Positions 47,581-57,549 of a stretch of 64,000 nt of DNA are shown piece after piece (within the stretch, counting starts at the first letter, position 1; each line of letters begins with the position of its first letter). The position numbers and the translations under genes are program-made. Below the pieces are notes generated by a model, which saw nothing but the letters and a program-made list of their open reading frames with translations, had not been told where the DNA came from and ran no database searches. This stretch comes from Pseudomonas helmanticensis. GTDB taxonomy: Bacteria > Pseudomonadota > Gammaproteobacteria > Pseudomonadales > Pseudomonadaceae. The stretch spans positions 3,906,001 to 3,970,000 of the forward strand of contig NZ_FXUY01000001.1 in NCBI RefSeq assembly GCF_900182985.1, written 5' to 3'.

Positions 47581-48867
47581 ATGCTCCGCGTCCTGATCGC
47601 CCTTGCTCTGACCTGCCTGCTCCAACCGGCCTTCGCTGACGAGCGCGCGCAAACCCAACAGCAGTTGGACGCCACGCGTCAGGACATTGCCGAGCTGAAA
47701 AAGCTGCTGAACAAGGTCCAGGAAGAAAAATCCGGCGTACAGAAAGAGCTCAAGGGCACTGAAACCGAGATGGGCAATCTCGAGAAGCAGATCGATACGC
47801 TGCAAAAAGAGCTGAAGAAAAGCGAATCCGAGCTGCAGCGACTCGATGCGGAGAAAAAAAAACTCCAGAGCGCACGCACTGAACAGCAGCGACTGATCGC
47901 CATCCAGGCCCGTGCGGCCTATCAGAACGGTCGGCAGGAATACCTCAAGCTGCTGCTCAACCAGCAGAATCCCGAGAAATTCGCCCGTACCCTCACCTAT
48001 TACGATTACCTGAGCCAGGCGCGCCTGGAGCAGCTGAAAAACTTCAACGAAACCCTGCGCCAACTGGCCAATGTCGAACAGGACATCGCCGCGCAGCAGG
48101 CGCAATTGCTGGTACAGAAAAGCAGCCTTGATACCCAGCGCGATGAACTCGACAAGGTTCGCAAGGAGCGCCAGCAAGTCCTCGCCAAGCTCAACGACGA
48201 TGTAAAGGCGCGCGATCAGAAACTCGCCGCGCGTGAGCAGGATCAGGCAGACCTGTCTAAAGTCCTTAAAACCATTGAAGAAACCCTGGCTCGCCAGGCT
48301 CGTGAGGCAGAAGAAGCGCGGCAGAAAGCGCTGATCGCCCAGCAGGAAGCGGAAAAAAAGCGTTTGCGTGAGGCGCAGGCTGAAAACAGCGACGCCCCAC
48401 GGAAACCCGCCAGATCCACTCCCGGCGCGCTGGTCTCCAGCAGCGGCGAGACCTTCGGTGGCCCTTTTGCTGCAACCCGGGGAAAACTTCCCTGGCCGGT
48501 TGATGGTCGACTGCTGGCGCGCTTCGGCGAAAGCCGTGGCGACGATGCCCGGACCAAGTGGGACGGCGTGATGATCAGCGCCTCCGCCGGTAGTCAAGTG
48601 CATGCCGTACACGGCGGTCGCGTGGTGTTCGCCGACTGGTTGCGCGGTGCCGGGCTGTTGGTGATCCTCGATCACGGCAACGGTTTTCTGAGTCTTTACG
48701 GTCACAACCAGACGTTGCTCAAGTCGGCCGGTGACGTGGTAAAAGCCGGTGAGTCCATTTCCACTGTCGGGAACAGTGGCGGCCAGGACACACCAGCGCT
48801 GTATTTCGCAATTCGTCAGCAGGGTCACCCGAGTGATCCGGCGCAATGGTGTCGTGCGCAAGGATAA
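47581..48867 (+). CDS. envC: EnvC-like murein hydrolase activator
   Basis: 428 aa from ATG 47581 (the only start that exposes the signal peptide VLIALALTCLLQPAFA). Long coiled coil about residues 25-255, linker, and a C-terminal LytM/M23 domain (about 310-428). Zinc ligands of active LytM enzymes are replaced: KWDGVMISA where HxGxD is expected and ALYFAIR where HLHFE is expected. This matches EnvC, which activates amidases at the division septum rather than cleaving peptidoglycan. Followed by ctpA 31 bases on. Confidence 0.94.
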   Translation: MLRVLIALALTCLLQPAFADERAQTQQQLDATRQDIAELKKLLNKVQEEKSGVQKELKGTETEMGNLEKQIDTLQKELKKSESELQRLDAEKKKLQSARTEQQRLIAIQARAAYQNGRQEYLKLLLNQQNPEKFARTLTYYDYLSQARLEQLKNFNETLRQLANVEQDIAAQQAQLLVQKSSLDTQRDELDKVRKERQQVLAKLNDDVKARDQKLAAREQDQADLSKVLKTIEETLARQAREAEEARQKALIAQQEAEKKRLREAQAENSDAPRKPARSTPGALVSSSGETFGGPFAATRGKLPWPVDGRLLARFGESRGDDARTKWDGVMISASAGSQVHAVHGGRVVFADWLRGAGLLVILDHGNGFLSLYGHNQTLLKSAGDVVKAGESISTVGNSGGQDTPALYFAIRQQGHPSDPAQWCRAQG

Positions 48868-48898
48868 GCGCACCGCCTAATTAAGGAGTTCGTTCGAC

Positions 48899-50218
48899 AT
48901 GCTGCATTTGTCCCGCCTTACCTCGCTGGCCCTGACGATCGCCCTGGTGATCGGCGCGCCTCTGGCGTTCGCCGCTCAACCGGCCCCGGCCGTCGCTCCG
49001 GCAGGCACTGCCGCGACCTCCAAGGCACCGCTGCCGCTGGAAGAGTTGCGCACCTTTGCCGAGGTCATGGACCGGATCAAAGCCGCCTATGTCGAACCGG
49101 TGGACGACAAGACCCTGCTCGAAAACGCCATCAAGGGCATGCTCAGCAACCTTGATCCGCACTCGGCCTACCTCGGCCCTGAAGATTTCACCGAGCTGCA
49201 GGAAAGCACCAGCGGTGAGTTCGGCGGCTTGGGTATCGAAGTCGGCGCTGAAGACGGCTTCATCAAGGTCGTCTCGCCAATCGACGACACACCGGCGTCG
49301 AAGGCCGGCATTCAGGCTGGCGACTTCATCGTCAAGATCAACGGTGCGCCAACGCGCGGCCAGACCATGACCGAAGCCGTCGACAAGATGCGCGGCAAGA
49401 TCGGCCAGAAAATCACCCTGACCCTGGTGCGCGATGGCGGCACGCCGTTCGACGTGACCTTGGCGCGCGCAGTGATTCAGGTGAAGAGCGTCAAGTCGCA
49501 GCTGCTGGAATCAGGTTACGGTTACATCCGCATCACCCAGTTCCAGGTCAAGACCGGCGAAGAGGTCTCCAAGGCCCTGGCGAAGATGCGCAAGGACAAC
49601 GGCAAGAAGCTCAACGGCATCGTTCTCGACTTGCGTAACAACCCGGGCGGCGTGTTGCAGGCGGCGGTGGAAGTGGTCGACCACTTCATCACCAAAGGCC
49701 TGATCGTCTACACCAAAGGCCGTATCGCCAACTCCGAACTGCGCTTCTCGGCCACCGGCAAAGACGAAAGCGAAGCGGTGCCGATGGTTGTGTTGATCAA
49801 CGGTGGCAGCGCCTCGGCCTCGGAAATTGTCGCCGGCGCCCTGCAGGATCAAAAACGCGCCGTGGTCATGGGCACCACCAGTTTCGGCAAGGGCTCGGTA
49901 CAAACCGTGCTGCCACTGAACAACGACCGCGCGCTGAAGATCACCACGGCGCTGTATTTCACGCCGAATGGCCGATCGATTCAGGCGCAAGGCATTGTTC
50001 CGGACATCGAAGTGCGCAAGGCCAAGATCACCAACGAGGCCGATGGCGATTACTTCAAGGAAGCTGACCTGCAAGGTCACCTGGGCAATGGCAATGGCGG
50101 CGCGGACAAACCAACCGGCTCCGGCGCCAAGCCCAAAGCCATGCCGCAGGATGACGACTACCAATTGGCCCAGGCCCTGAGCCTGCTCAAAGGGCTGAGC
50201 ATCACGTCCGGCCGTTGA
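48899..50218 (+). CDS. ctpA: Carboxyl-terminal processing protease CtpA
   Basis: 439-aa periplasmic S41 serine protease. Signal peptide up to about residue 22 (PLAFAAQ), PDZ domain about 95-165 (GLGIEVGAEDGFIKV...AGIQAGDFIVKI), catalytic Ser in NGGSASASEIVAG and Lys in TSFGKGSVQT. In P. aeruginosa, CtpA with LbcA degrades murein endopeptidases, fitting the envC neighbour. ATG 48899 with AAGGAG upstream. Confidence 0.95.
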   Translation: MLHLSRLTSLALTIALVIGAPLAFAAQPAPAVAPAGTAATSKAPLPLEELRTFAEVMDRIKAAYVEPVDDKTLLENAIKGMLSNLDPHSAYLGPEDFTELQESTSGEFGGLGIEVGAEDGFIKVVSPIDDTPASKAGIQAGDFIVKINGAPTRGQTMTEAVDKMRGKIGQKITLTLVRDGGTPFDVTLARAVIQVKSVKSQLLESGYGYIRITQFQVKTGEEVSKALAKMRKDNGKKLNGIVLDLRNNPGGVLQAAVEVVDHFITKGLIVYTKGRIANSELRFSATGKDESEAVPMVVLINGGSASASEIVAGALQDQKRAVVMGTTSFGKGSVQTVLPLNNDRALKITTALYFTPNGRSIQAQGIVPDIEVRKAKITNEADGDYFKEADLQGHLGNGNGGADKPTGSGAKPKAMPQDDDYQLAQALSLLKGLSITSGR

Positions 50219-50220
50219 AG

Positions 50221-50997
50221 ATGTCTTTGCGTTTCGTCTTCGTTCTGTTCTGCTGTCTGGCGGGTGCTGCTCACGCAGAGCCCGTCAGCCCAAAGCCACA
50301 CAAAGCCTACCTGACACTGATCATCGACGACCTGGGGCAGAATCTGCCCCGGGATCGCCGCGTGCTGGCCCTGCCCGGCCCGGTGACCACGGCGATCATG
50401 CCCGACACACCCCACGCCACTGAATTTGCCCGCGAAGCCCATCGCGCCGGCAAGATCGTCATCCTGCACATGCCGATGGACCCGGCCACCGGGCCCTACG
50501 CCTGGCACCCGGAACTGCCGATCGAAGAGCTGGAAAAACGCCTGAACGCCGCGTTCAAAATGGTCCCCTACACCGCAGGCATCAATAACCACATGGGCAG
50601 TCGCATGACCGCGCAACCGGTGGCGATGGCGTGGTTGATGGCCGAATTGCAACGGCGGCACAAATTCTTCGTCGACAGCCGCACCAGCGCGCAGACCGTT
50701 GCTGCGCAGCAAGCGCAAAAGATCGATCTGGCGAGTGTTTCGCGAGATGTGTTTCTTGATGATGAGCGCACGGAAGCGGCGATTTATACGCAGTTGCAGA
50801 CGGCGATCAATCTGGCGCACAAGCAGGGTTCGGCGGTGATGATCGGGCATCCGTATCCGCAGACGCTGGCGGTGCTGGAGCGCGAATTGCCGAAGCTGAA
50901 GGCTCAGGGGATTGAGTGGATTGATATCCGGCAGATGATCAGTGTGCGCAGTAACAAGGCGACTGCGGCACACGGCAAGGATGGCGTTTACCGCTGA
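50221..50997 (+). CDS. yibQ: Divergent polysaccharide deacetylase (YibQ family)
   Basis: 258 aa from ATG 50221, two bases after the ctpA stop (an in-frame TTG at 50215 overlaps that stop). Signal peptide VFVLFCCLAGAAHA, then LTLIIDDLGQN, HMPMDPATG, GINNHMGSRMT and FFVDSRTSAQT, typical of the divergent polysaccharide deacetylase family (DUF610). Substrate unknown; as in E. coli it follows envC, suggesting an envelope role. Confidence 0.92.
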   Translation: MSLRFVFVLFCCLAGAAHAEPVSPKPHKAYLTLIIDDLGQNLPRDRRVLALPGPVTTAIMPDTPHATEFAREAHRAGKIVILHMPMDPATGPYAWHPELPIEELEKRLNAAFKMVPYTAGINNHMGSRMTAQPVAMAWLMAELQRRHKFFVDSRTSAQTVAAQQAQKIDLASVSRDVFLDDERTEAAIYTQLQTAINLAHKQGSAVMIGHPYPQTLAVLERELPKLKAQGIEWIDIRQMISVRSNKATAAHGKDGVYR

Positions 50998-51006
50998 CTT
51001 TAGAAG

Positions 51007-51502
51007 CCCCTCACCCCAGCCCTCTCCCAGAGGGAGAGGGAGCTGACCGAGTTGATTGGGAGAGCTGCACCGACTTGCAATACCGAGTCGGACTCAGGTT
51101 TGAAAAGCACATAGATCAGCTCCCTTTCCCCCTCGCCCTAGAGGAAGAGGGAGCTGACCGAGTTGATTGGGAGAGCTGCACCGACTTGCAATACCGCGTC
51201 GGACTCAGGTTTTGAAAAGCACATAGATCAGCTCCCTTTCCCCCTCGCCCTAGAGGAAGAGGGAGCTGACCGAGTTGATTGGGAGAGCTGCACCGACTTG
51301 CAATACCGCGTCGGACTCAGGTTTTGAAAAGCACATAGATCAGCTCCCTTTCCCCCCGCCCCCAGAGGGAGAGGGAGCTGACCGAATTGATTGTGAGCTG
51401 CACCGACTTGCAATACCGCGTCGGACTCAGGTTTTGAAAAGCACATAGATCAGCTCCCTTTCCCCCTCGCCCCCCTTGGGGGAGAGGGTTGGGGTGAGGG
51501 GG
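51007..51502. repeat. Family E palindrome with a core amplified four times in tandem
   Basis: Outer arms are the CCCTCACCCCAGCCCTCTCC and GAGAGGGTTGGGGTGAGGGG sequences. Inside, a 111-112-bp unit (beginning AGCTGACCGAGTTGATTGGG) repeats at 51041, 51152, 51264 and 51376, each ending with the GATCAGCTCCCTTTCCCC block. Copies 1-3 are nearly identical; the fourth has small deletions (TTGTGAGCTGC). Located between the converging yibQ and solute-binding genes; no coding signal, no spacers as in CRISPR. Confidence 0.93.
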
Positions 51503-51519
51503 TAGCGATCTGATAAGCG

Positions 51520-52275
51520 CTACAAATACCGCCCCATGATGTCATCCACCACACCATCCTTACGCATCTGATCCAGCGCAGCCTGTAGCTTCTTCACGGT
51601 TTCTTCCGGCACGTCTTTATTCAGCGCCAGATACAGCTCTGCGCTGTTAAAGCGCAGGACCGTCTTCAGCCCCGTCACCCCATCCTGCCTTGCCAGATAA
51701 CGCCCAGCCGGATCACCCGTCGCCCACAAATCAATCTGCCCGTTGACCAGCTTCTTGGCGTTGTCTTGATCGCGCAATACCACCATAGGTTTCAAACCTT
51801 GCTTGGTCAGCGTCTCGGCAATCGCATCGCCCTTGTAGGCGCCGATCTTGTATTTGCGTGCATCGTTGAGGGTTTCGAGGGTGATCTTGCTGTCGGCCTT
51901 GGCCAACATGATCCAGTCGTCCGGACCGATCGGGCCGACCCATTTGAAGAGTTTTTCGCGGTCTGGCAGGCGCGCCATCACGAAGGCACCGTAGCCAGGA
52001 TTTTCCAGGGCGAGTTTGTAGACGCGCTCCCAGGGGAATCGCAGGGTCAGGCTGTAGGTGACGCCGGCACGCTGGAACATTTCGCGCACGATGTCGGTGG
52101 CGATGCCATTGATGTTCTCGCCCTTGGCGAAGTTCTTGCCGTCCTTCGCCATGTTGTAAGGCGGGAAGTTTTCGGTAAGGAGCACCAGATCGGTGTCGGG
52201 ACTGGTTTCGGCACGGGCCGTGTTGATGAGCAACATCGAGGCGCTGGCGAGAACAAGAAGCAGGCGTTTGATCAT
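51520..52275 (-). CDS. Periplasmic solute-binding protein, family 3
   Basis: 251 aa; signal peptide LLLVLASASMLLINTARA, then an SBP_bac_3 domain (LVLLTENFPPYNM, GIATDIVREMFQRAGV, FPWERVYKLALENPG, IGAYKGDAIAETL). No permease or ATPase neighbours, so the ligand is unknown; amino-acid-like compounds are usual for this family. Members with this layout (PhoQ-independent orphan SBPs) are common in pseudomonads. ATG at 52273-52275. Confidence 0.9.
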   Translation of the reverse strand: MIKRLLLVLASASMLLINTARAETSPDTDLVLLTENFPPYNMAKDGKNFAKGENINGIATDIVREMFQRAGVTYSLTLRFPWERVYKLALENPGYGAFVMARLPDREKLFKWVGPIGPDDWIMLAKADSKITLETLNDARKYKIGAYKGDAIAETLTKQGLKPMVVLRDQDNAKKLVNGQIDLWATGDPAGRYLARQDGVTGLKTVLRFNSAELYLALNKDVPEETVKKLQAALDQMRKDGVVDDIMGRYL

Positions 52276-52357
52276 GTCGGGCTACCGAAATCCATGGCGT
52301 GCCCAAGAGTGCCTTGGGTACGCCATGGTGTCCACTGGCCTGTATCGATTTTGACGC

Positions 52358-53128
52358 TTAACGCATCGTGATGCCGCGTTTAGCCATGTAGGCCTTGGCT
52401 TCCTGCACGGTGTATTCGCCGAAGTGGAAAATACTCGCCGCCAACACAGCGCTGGCGTGGCCTTCGAGAATGCCGTCAGCCAGATGCTGCAGATTGCCGA
52501 CGCCACCGGAAGCGATCACCGGAATGCCCAGCGCGTCGCTGATCGCGCGGGTCACGCCGAGGTCGAAACCGTTTTTCATGCCATCCTGATCCATGCTGGT
52601 CAGCAGGATTTCACCGGCACCGAGGCCTTCCATTTTCTTCGCCCACTCGACCGCGTCGAGGCCGGTTGGCTTGCGCCCGCCGTGGGTGAAGATCTCCCAG
52701 CGCGGGGTTTCACCCGGGCCAGAAACCTTCTTCGCGTCGATGGCGACGACGATGCATTGCGAGCCAAAATGCTGCGCTGCTTCGCCAACGAATTCCGGGT
52801 TGAACACGGCCGCAGTGTTGATCGACACCTTGTCCGCGCCGGCATTCAGCAGATTGCGAATGTCCTGCACGGTACGCACGCCACCGCCGACGGTCAGCGG
52901 GATGAACACCTGGCTGGCCATGCGCTCGACGGTATGCAGCGTGGTGTCGCGGCCATCGACGCTGGCGGTGATGTCGAGAAAAGTAATCTCGTCGGCACCC
53001 TGCTCGTCGTAGCGACGGGCGATTTCCACCGGGTCACCGGCGTCGCGGATGTTTTCGAACTTCACACCTTTGACGACCCGGCCGTTGTCCACGTCCAGGC
53101 AAGGGATGATGCGTTTGGCCAGCGCCAT
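52358..53128 (-). CDS. hisF: Imidazole glycerol phosphate synthase cyclase subunit
   Basis: 256 aa, TIM barrel. N-terminal [21 protein letters not shown] with the catalytic Asp11-like residue (CLDVDNG) and [13 protein letters not shown] with the second Asp. Partners HisH to close the imidazole ring. Last gene of hisB-hisH-DUF2164-hisA-hisF. Confidence 0.97.
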   Translation of the reverse strand: MALAKRIIPCLDVDNGRVVKGVKFENIRDAGDPVEIARRYDEQGADEITFLDITASVDGRDTTLHTVERMASQVFIPLTVGGGVRTVQDIRNLLNAGADKVSINTAAVFNPEFVGEAAQHFGSQCIVVAIDAKKVSGPGETPRWEIFTHGGRKPTGLDAVEWAKKMEGLGAGEILLTSMDQDGMKNGFDLGVTRAISDALGIPVIASGGVGNLQHLADGILEGHASAVLAASIFHFGEYTVQEAKAYMAKRGITMR

Positions 53129-53137
53129 GGTCAGTCC

Positions 53138-53875
53138 TCAGCCTTGGTACGAATCGCAGAAAGCTTGCGCTTCGGCGACGTCGAGGGTGCCTTCGTAGAT
53201 CGCCCGGCCAGTGATGGCGCCGATGATGCCCGGCGCCTTGGCGTCGAGCAGCGACTTGATGTCACCCAGATTGTGGATACCGCCGGACGCGATCACCGGG
53301 ATCTTGGTGGCGGCGGCCAGCGCAGCGGTAAACGGTACGTTGCAGCCCTGCATCATGCCGTCTTTGGCGATGTCGGTATAAACGATCGAGGACACGCCGT
53401 CGGCTTCAAACTGCTTGGCCAGATCGATGACCTGCACGGTGCTGATTTCAGCCCAGCCATCGGTGGCGACGAAACCGTCTTTGGCATCCAGACCAACAAT
53501 GATCTTGCCCGGGAACGCACGGCACGCTTCAGCGACGAACGCCGGATCTTTAACGGCTTTGGTGCCGATGATCACGTAGCTCACACCAGCCTTGACGTAG
53601 TGTTCGATGGTTTCCAGCGAACGGATGCCGCCACCGATCTGGATCGGCAATGTCGGGTAGCGCTTGGCGATTGCGGTGACGACTTCGCCGTTGACTGGCT
53701 GGCCTTCGAAAGCGCCGTTCAGATCGACCAGATGCAGACGGCGGCAACCGCCCTCCACCCACTTGGCAGCCATGCTCACCGGATCATCGGAGAACACCGT
53801 GGAATCTTCCATGCGGCCCTGGCGCAGACGTACGCAGGCACCGTCTTTAAGATCGATAGCGGGAATAATCAGCAT
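53138..53875 (-). CDS. hisA: ProFAR isomerase
   Basis: 245 aa from ATG 53873-53875; TIM barrel with [18 protein letters not shown] and the second catalytic Asp in [13 protein letters not shown]. Amadori rearrangement of ProFAR in histidine synthesis. 9 bases before hisF. Confidence 0.97.
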   Translation of the reverse strand: MLIIPAIDLKDGACVRLRQGRMEDSTVFSDDPVSMAAKWVEGGCRRLHLVDLNGAFEGQPVNGEVVTAIAKRYPTLPIQIGGGIRSLETIEHYVKAGVSYVIIGTKAVKDPAFVAEACRAFPGKIIVGLDAKDGFVATDGWAEISTVQVIDLAKQFEADGVSSIVYTDIAKDGMMQGCNVPFTAALAAATKIPVIASGGIHNLGDIKSLLDAKAPGIIGAITGRAIYEGTLDVAEAQAFCDSYQG

Positions 53876-53917
53876 CTGGCAAACCTTCAAATTTGAATGT
53901 TCAGCTTGGCTCGGAAA

Positions 53918-54178
53918 TCAGTTTTTCTCGAGCGCCCACAGGTCGCTTTCGATGCTTTCAAACCGCTCTTTGAGGTGGGTCTGCACATCGAAAATCGCCC
54001 TGTTGTAATAGTGCGGAGCAATTTCGCGGGTAAACAGCTCAAGAATTTCCCCCGCTTCGAACGATCCCAGATCGAGTTCGAAACGGTCCTCCATGAACCG
54101 CTGAATCTTGCGATTGGCCTCGTTCTCCTGTTCGGGAGTGAGGGTCAGAATCGGCGGTTTGGTTTTCCTGGCAGCCAT
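53918..54178 (-). CDS. DUF2164 protein in the his operon
   Basis: 86 aa, starts MAARKTKPPILTLTPEQENE and contains the family core RFELDLGSFEAGEILELF and YYNRAIFDVQTHL. Starts directly after the hisH stop (TAAATG), so it is part of the hisBH-AF transcript. Function unknown; the position is conserved in pseudomonads as I recall. Confidence 0.9.
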   Translation of the reverse strand: MAARKTKPPILTLTPEQENEANRKIQRFMEDRFELDLGSFEAGEILELFTREIAPHYYNRAIFDVQTHLKERFESIESDLWALEKN

Positions 54179-54817
54179 TTACCAGCGACCGTCCCACGCG
54201 GCAAAGTTCTGCAGCAATTGCAGGCCATGGGTATGGCTTTTCTCCGGGTGGAACTGCACGGCGAAGCGCGAGCCATCGGCCAGCGCCGCAGCGAAATCGA
54301 CGCCGTAATGACCGCCGCCGACCACCTGCCGCGCGTTGGCGGCAGCGATGTAGTAGCTGTGCACGAAGTAGAAACGCGCCATGTCCGGAATGTCATGCCA
54401 CAGCGGGTGGCTGACCTTCTGCTTTACCTCGTTCCAGCCCATGTGTGGGACTTTCAGGTGCTCGCCGTCTTCATGCAGGTCTTTGCCGAAGAACTTCACC
54501 GCGCCCGGGAACAGGCCGATGCAGTCGACACCGTCGTTCTCTTCGCTGGTGTCGAGCAAGGCTTGCATGCCGACACAGATGCCGAGAAAAGGACGATCCT
54601 GACTGACTTCGCGTACCAGCGAATCGAAACCGAGGCGACGGATCTCCGCCATGCAGTCGCGAATCGCACCAACACCGGGGAACACCACGCGATCCGCTTC
54701 ACGAATCACGTTGGCATCGCTGGTGATCAGCACCTTGCCGGCACCGACGTGCTCGAGAGCCTTGGCCACCGAGTGCAGGTTGCCCATGCCGTAATCGATA
54801 ACTGCAACCGTCTGCAT
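54179..54817 (-). CDS. hisH: Imidazole glycerol phosphate synthase glutaminase subunit
   Basis: 212 aa, class I glutamine amidotransferase; nucleophile in [13 protein letters not shown] (Cys about 84), and His/Glu in [13 protein letters not shown]. Supplies ammonia to HisF. Overlaps hisB by one base (TAATG) and is contiguous with DUF2164. Confidence 0.97.
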   Translation of the reverse strand: MQTVAVIDYGMGNLHSVAKALEHVGAGKVLITSDANVIREADRVVFPGVGAIRDCMAEIRRLGFDSLVREVSQDRPFLGICVGMQALLDTSEENDGVDCIGLFPGAVKFFGKDLHEDGEHLKVPHMGWNEVKQKVSHPLWHDIPDMARFYFVHSYYIAAANARQVVGGGHYGVDFAAALADGSRFAVQFHPEKSHTHGLQLLQNFAAWDGRW

Positions 54818-55410
54818 TACAGAACGCCTTTGGTCGATGGCATTTGCCCGGCCATGCGCTCATCCAGCTCGACGGCCATGCGCAGCGCGCGGCCGAAAGC
54901 CTTGAACACGGTTTCGATCTGGTGGTGAGTGTTGGTGCCACGCAGGTTGTCGATATGCACGCTGACCAACGCGTGGTTGACGAAGCCCTGGAAGAACTCC
55001 TGGAACAGGTCAACGTCGAAGCCGCCCACAGTGGCGCGGGTGTACGGCACGTGCATCTGCAAGCCCGGGCGACCGGAGAAATCGATCACCACGCGCGACA
55101 GCGCTTCATCGAGCGGCACGTAGGCGTGACCGTAGCGACGGATGCCTTTTTTATCGCCGATGGCTTTGGCAAATGCCTTGCCGAGGGTGATACCGACGTC
55201 TTCCACCGTATGGTGGTCGTCGATATGCAGATCGCCCTTGCATTCAATATCCAGGTCGATCAACCCGTGACGGGCGATCTGATCCAGCATGTGCTCAAGA
55301 AAAGGAACACCGATATCGAATCGGGCCTTTCCGGTGCCATCAAGGTTGATCGAGGCTTTGATCTGGGTTTCCAGAGTGTCGCGCTCGACAGACGCCTTAC
55401 GTTCGGCCAT
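54817..55410 (-). CDS. hisB: Imidazoleglycerol-phosphate dehydratase
   Basis: 197 aa monofunctional enzyme from ATG 55408-55410 (a GTG one codon upstream is less likely; GGAG sits before it). Manganese-binding His clusters: [49 protein letters not shown]. No phosphatase domain, unlike the bifunctional E. coli HisB. Confidence 0.97.
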   Translation of the reverse strand: MAERKASVERDTLETQIKASINLDGTGKARFDIGVPFLEHMLDQIARHGLIDLDIECKGDLHIDDHHTVEDVGITLGKAFAKAIGDKKGIRRYGHAYVPLDEALSRVVIDFSGRPGLQMHVPYTRATVGGFDVDLFQEFFQGFVNHALVSVHIDNLRGTNTHHQIETVFKAFGRALRMAVELDERMAGQMPSTKGVL

Positions 55411-55565
55411 CACCAGCTCCGCAAAATCATTGGGCGAAAAAGGTAGCCATTATAGGCACGCAGGAAGCAAACAGAAACACGAGAGGTGATATGGCTGACG
55501 GATAGAATGCCCGGCTGTCGCGGGTAGACATGTCCATACAAGCCATTACAGGCACCCAAAAACCA

Positions 55566-55655
55566 CTGTAGGAGTGAGCCTGCTCGCGATGAGGGCCTCA
55601 CAGTCAACATTTCTGTGACTGTCAGGTCGCTATCGCGAGCAGGCTCACTCCTACA
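55566..55655. repeat. REPIN, family C
   Basis: Inverted pair with TAGGAGTGAGCCTGCTCGCG arms and an inner CACAGTCA...TGACTGT dyad, filling much of the gap between hisB and the OFA transporter. Confidence 0.93.
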
Positions 55656-55673
55656 GGGGTACTGCGTTTTTAC

Positions 55674-57338
55674 TTAGTGAAACAGTACCGCCGTCTTCTG
55701 CAGGGTCACCCACACACCCCACGCCAACGGAATACCCACAGCCAGCCAGGCAGCGATCGCCAGGGGCTTGCTGCCCGGCGCGGCTTTCCGCTCCAGGACA
55801 GTGCTGGCGTCAGCACCTTTGTCGTGGCCCAGCGCTTGTTCGGCCGCCAGTTCAGCATCGGTCATGAAGTACTTGTCAGCCACCGGACGTACCAGCAGGT
55901 TGCACAGGAAGCCCAGCACCAGCAGGCCAGCGAGGATGTACAAGGTGATGTCATAAGCAGCAGCGCGTTCAACGCCGATGCTCAACTGATACTCACGCAG
56001 GTAGTTCACCAACACCGGGCCCAGCACGCCAGCCGCCGCCCAGGCAGTCAGCAGACGACCGTGGATCGCGCCAACCATTTGCGTACCGAACAGGTCAGCC
56101 AGGTAAGCCGGAACAGTCGCAAAACCGCCGCCGTACATCGACAGGATGATGCAGAACGCCGCCACGAACAGCGCAACGTTGCCCAGATGGCCCATGTTCG
56201 GAATCAGCGCGTACAGGGCAAAACCCAGTGCGAAGAACACGAAATAGGTGTTTTTGCGGCCCAGGTAGTCGGAGAACGATGCCCAGAAGAAACGACCACC
56301 GATGTTGAACAGGCTCAGCAGACCGGTGAAACCGGCAGCAATCGCCGCGATCGAAGCCAGTTGCCCGGCATCGAGCTGGCCAAACGGCACATCAACACCC
56401 AGCAGCTTGCCGCCGAACACTTCCTGCAACAATGGCGAAGCCATGCCGAGGATGCCGATACCGGCAGAAACGTTCAGACACAGCACCAGCCAGACCAGAC
56501 GGAATTGCGGGGTTTTCCACGCCACATTCACATGCACGTGGCGGTTGGTGATCATCGCGTTCGCCGCTTTCTTCGCCGGTGCAGTCCAGCCTTCAGGCTT
56601 CCAGCCGGTAGGCGGTACGCGGTAAGCCAGAGCGCCACCGATCATGAACACGAAGTAGATCGCGGCCATGGCCACGAAGCTTTGCCAGACGCCAACGCCT
56701 TCAGCCGAGCCGAAGTGGCTCATCAGTGCCGTCGCCAACGGTGCACCGACCATCGCGCCGCCACCGAAGCCCATGATCGCCATGCCGGTGGCCATACCGC
56801 GCTTGTCCGGGAACCACTTGATCAGGGTCGACACCGGCGAGATATAGCCCAGACCCAGACCGATACCGCCGATCACGCCCGAACCGAGCCACATCAGCCA
56901 GATCTGGTGGGTATAAATACCCAGCGCCGAGATCAGCAGACCGCCGCACCAGCACAGTGCCGATACCACACCGGCCTTGCGCGGCCCGGCGTGTTCCAGC
57001 CAGCCACCCCAGATCGCTGCCGAGCAGCCGAGGAAGATGAAGAACAGCGTGTAGATCCAGCCAAGCATCGAGATCGGCCAGTCGCATTGCGACGAAAACA
57101 CTTGTGTGATGAAGCTCATGTCCGCTGCGCAAGCCACTGGAGCGGTAACGCCCAGCGCCTTGGACAGCGGCAACCAGAACACCGAGAAGCCGTAGGCCAT
57201 GCCGATGCACAGGTGGATGGCCAGAGCGGCCGGTGGGACTAGCCAACGGTTGAAACCGGGCTTGGCGATGATGCGTTCCTTGGACAGGAACGCGGGCTGG
57301 TCGGCTTTGAGGCCGTCCGCCGTAATGCTCGTGCTCAT
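55674..57338 (-). CDS. MFS transporter, oxalate/formate antiporter-like (OFA) family
   Basis: 554 aa from ATG 57336-57338 (GGGGGA upstream), with twelve or more TM segments and OFA features: GMAYGFSVFWLPLSKALG, GWIYTLFFIFLGCSAAIWGGWLE, GLGLGYISPVSTLIKWFPDKRGMATG. A long cytosolic segment carrying WTAPAKKAANAMI lies in the middle. Substrate unknown (monocarboxylates and similar are usual). Monocistronic. The 322-base gap upstream holds only a family A REPIN. Confidence 0.88.
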   Translation of the reverse strand: MSTSITADGLKADQPAFLSKERIIAKPGFNRWLVPPAALAIHLCIGMAYGFSVFWLPLSKALGVTAPVACAADMSFITQVFSSQCDWPISMLGWIYTLFFIFLGCSAAIWGGWLEHAGPRKAGVVSALCWCGGLLISALGIYTHQIWLMWLGSGVIGGIGLGLGYISPVSTLIKWFPDKRGMATGMAIMGFGGGAMVGAPLATALMSHFGSAEGVGVWQSFVAMAAIYFVFMIGGALAYRVPPTGWKPEGWTAPAKKAANAMITNRHVHVNVAWKTPQFRLVWLVLCLNVSAGIGILGMASPLLQEVFGGKLLGVDVPFGQLDAGQLASIAAIAAGFTGLLSLFNIGGRFFWASFSDYLGRKNTYFVFFALGFALYALIPNMGHLGNVALFVAAFCIILSMYGGGFATVPAYLADLFGTQMVGAIHGRLLTAWAAAGVLGPVLVNYLREYQLSIGVERAAAYDITLYILAGLLVLGFLCNLLVRPVADKYFMTDAELAAEQALGHDKGADASTVLERKAAPGSKPLAIAAWLAVGIPLAWGVWVTLQKTAVLFH

Positions 57339-57549
57339 TGTGTATCCCCCAATTATTAGTATGGTTCGCCAGCCACTGTTCACCCTCGGCCTTATGCACG
57401 CAGGCATGACCGTTTTTTAAGGTGAAGCTCCATGAAGGCGCGACGTTAAGTCGCAGAAGGACGGACGAACGGGCGAAGGTTACCATTTGCAGGTGACAGA
57501 AAAACCAAACTGATATCACCTTTTTCATGTCATCTGATCTCTACACCTG

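Noticed and set aside
47581..48867. Active M23 metallopeptidase
   Set aside because: The expected HxGxD and HLHFE zinc motifs are replaced, so an EnvC-like activator role fits better.
51041..51480. CRISPR array
   Set aside because: Direct repeats with a regular 112-base period but no unique spacers; whole units are repeated and no cas gene is present. It is a tandem duplication of a palindromic element.
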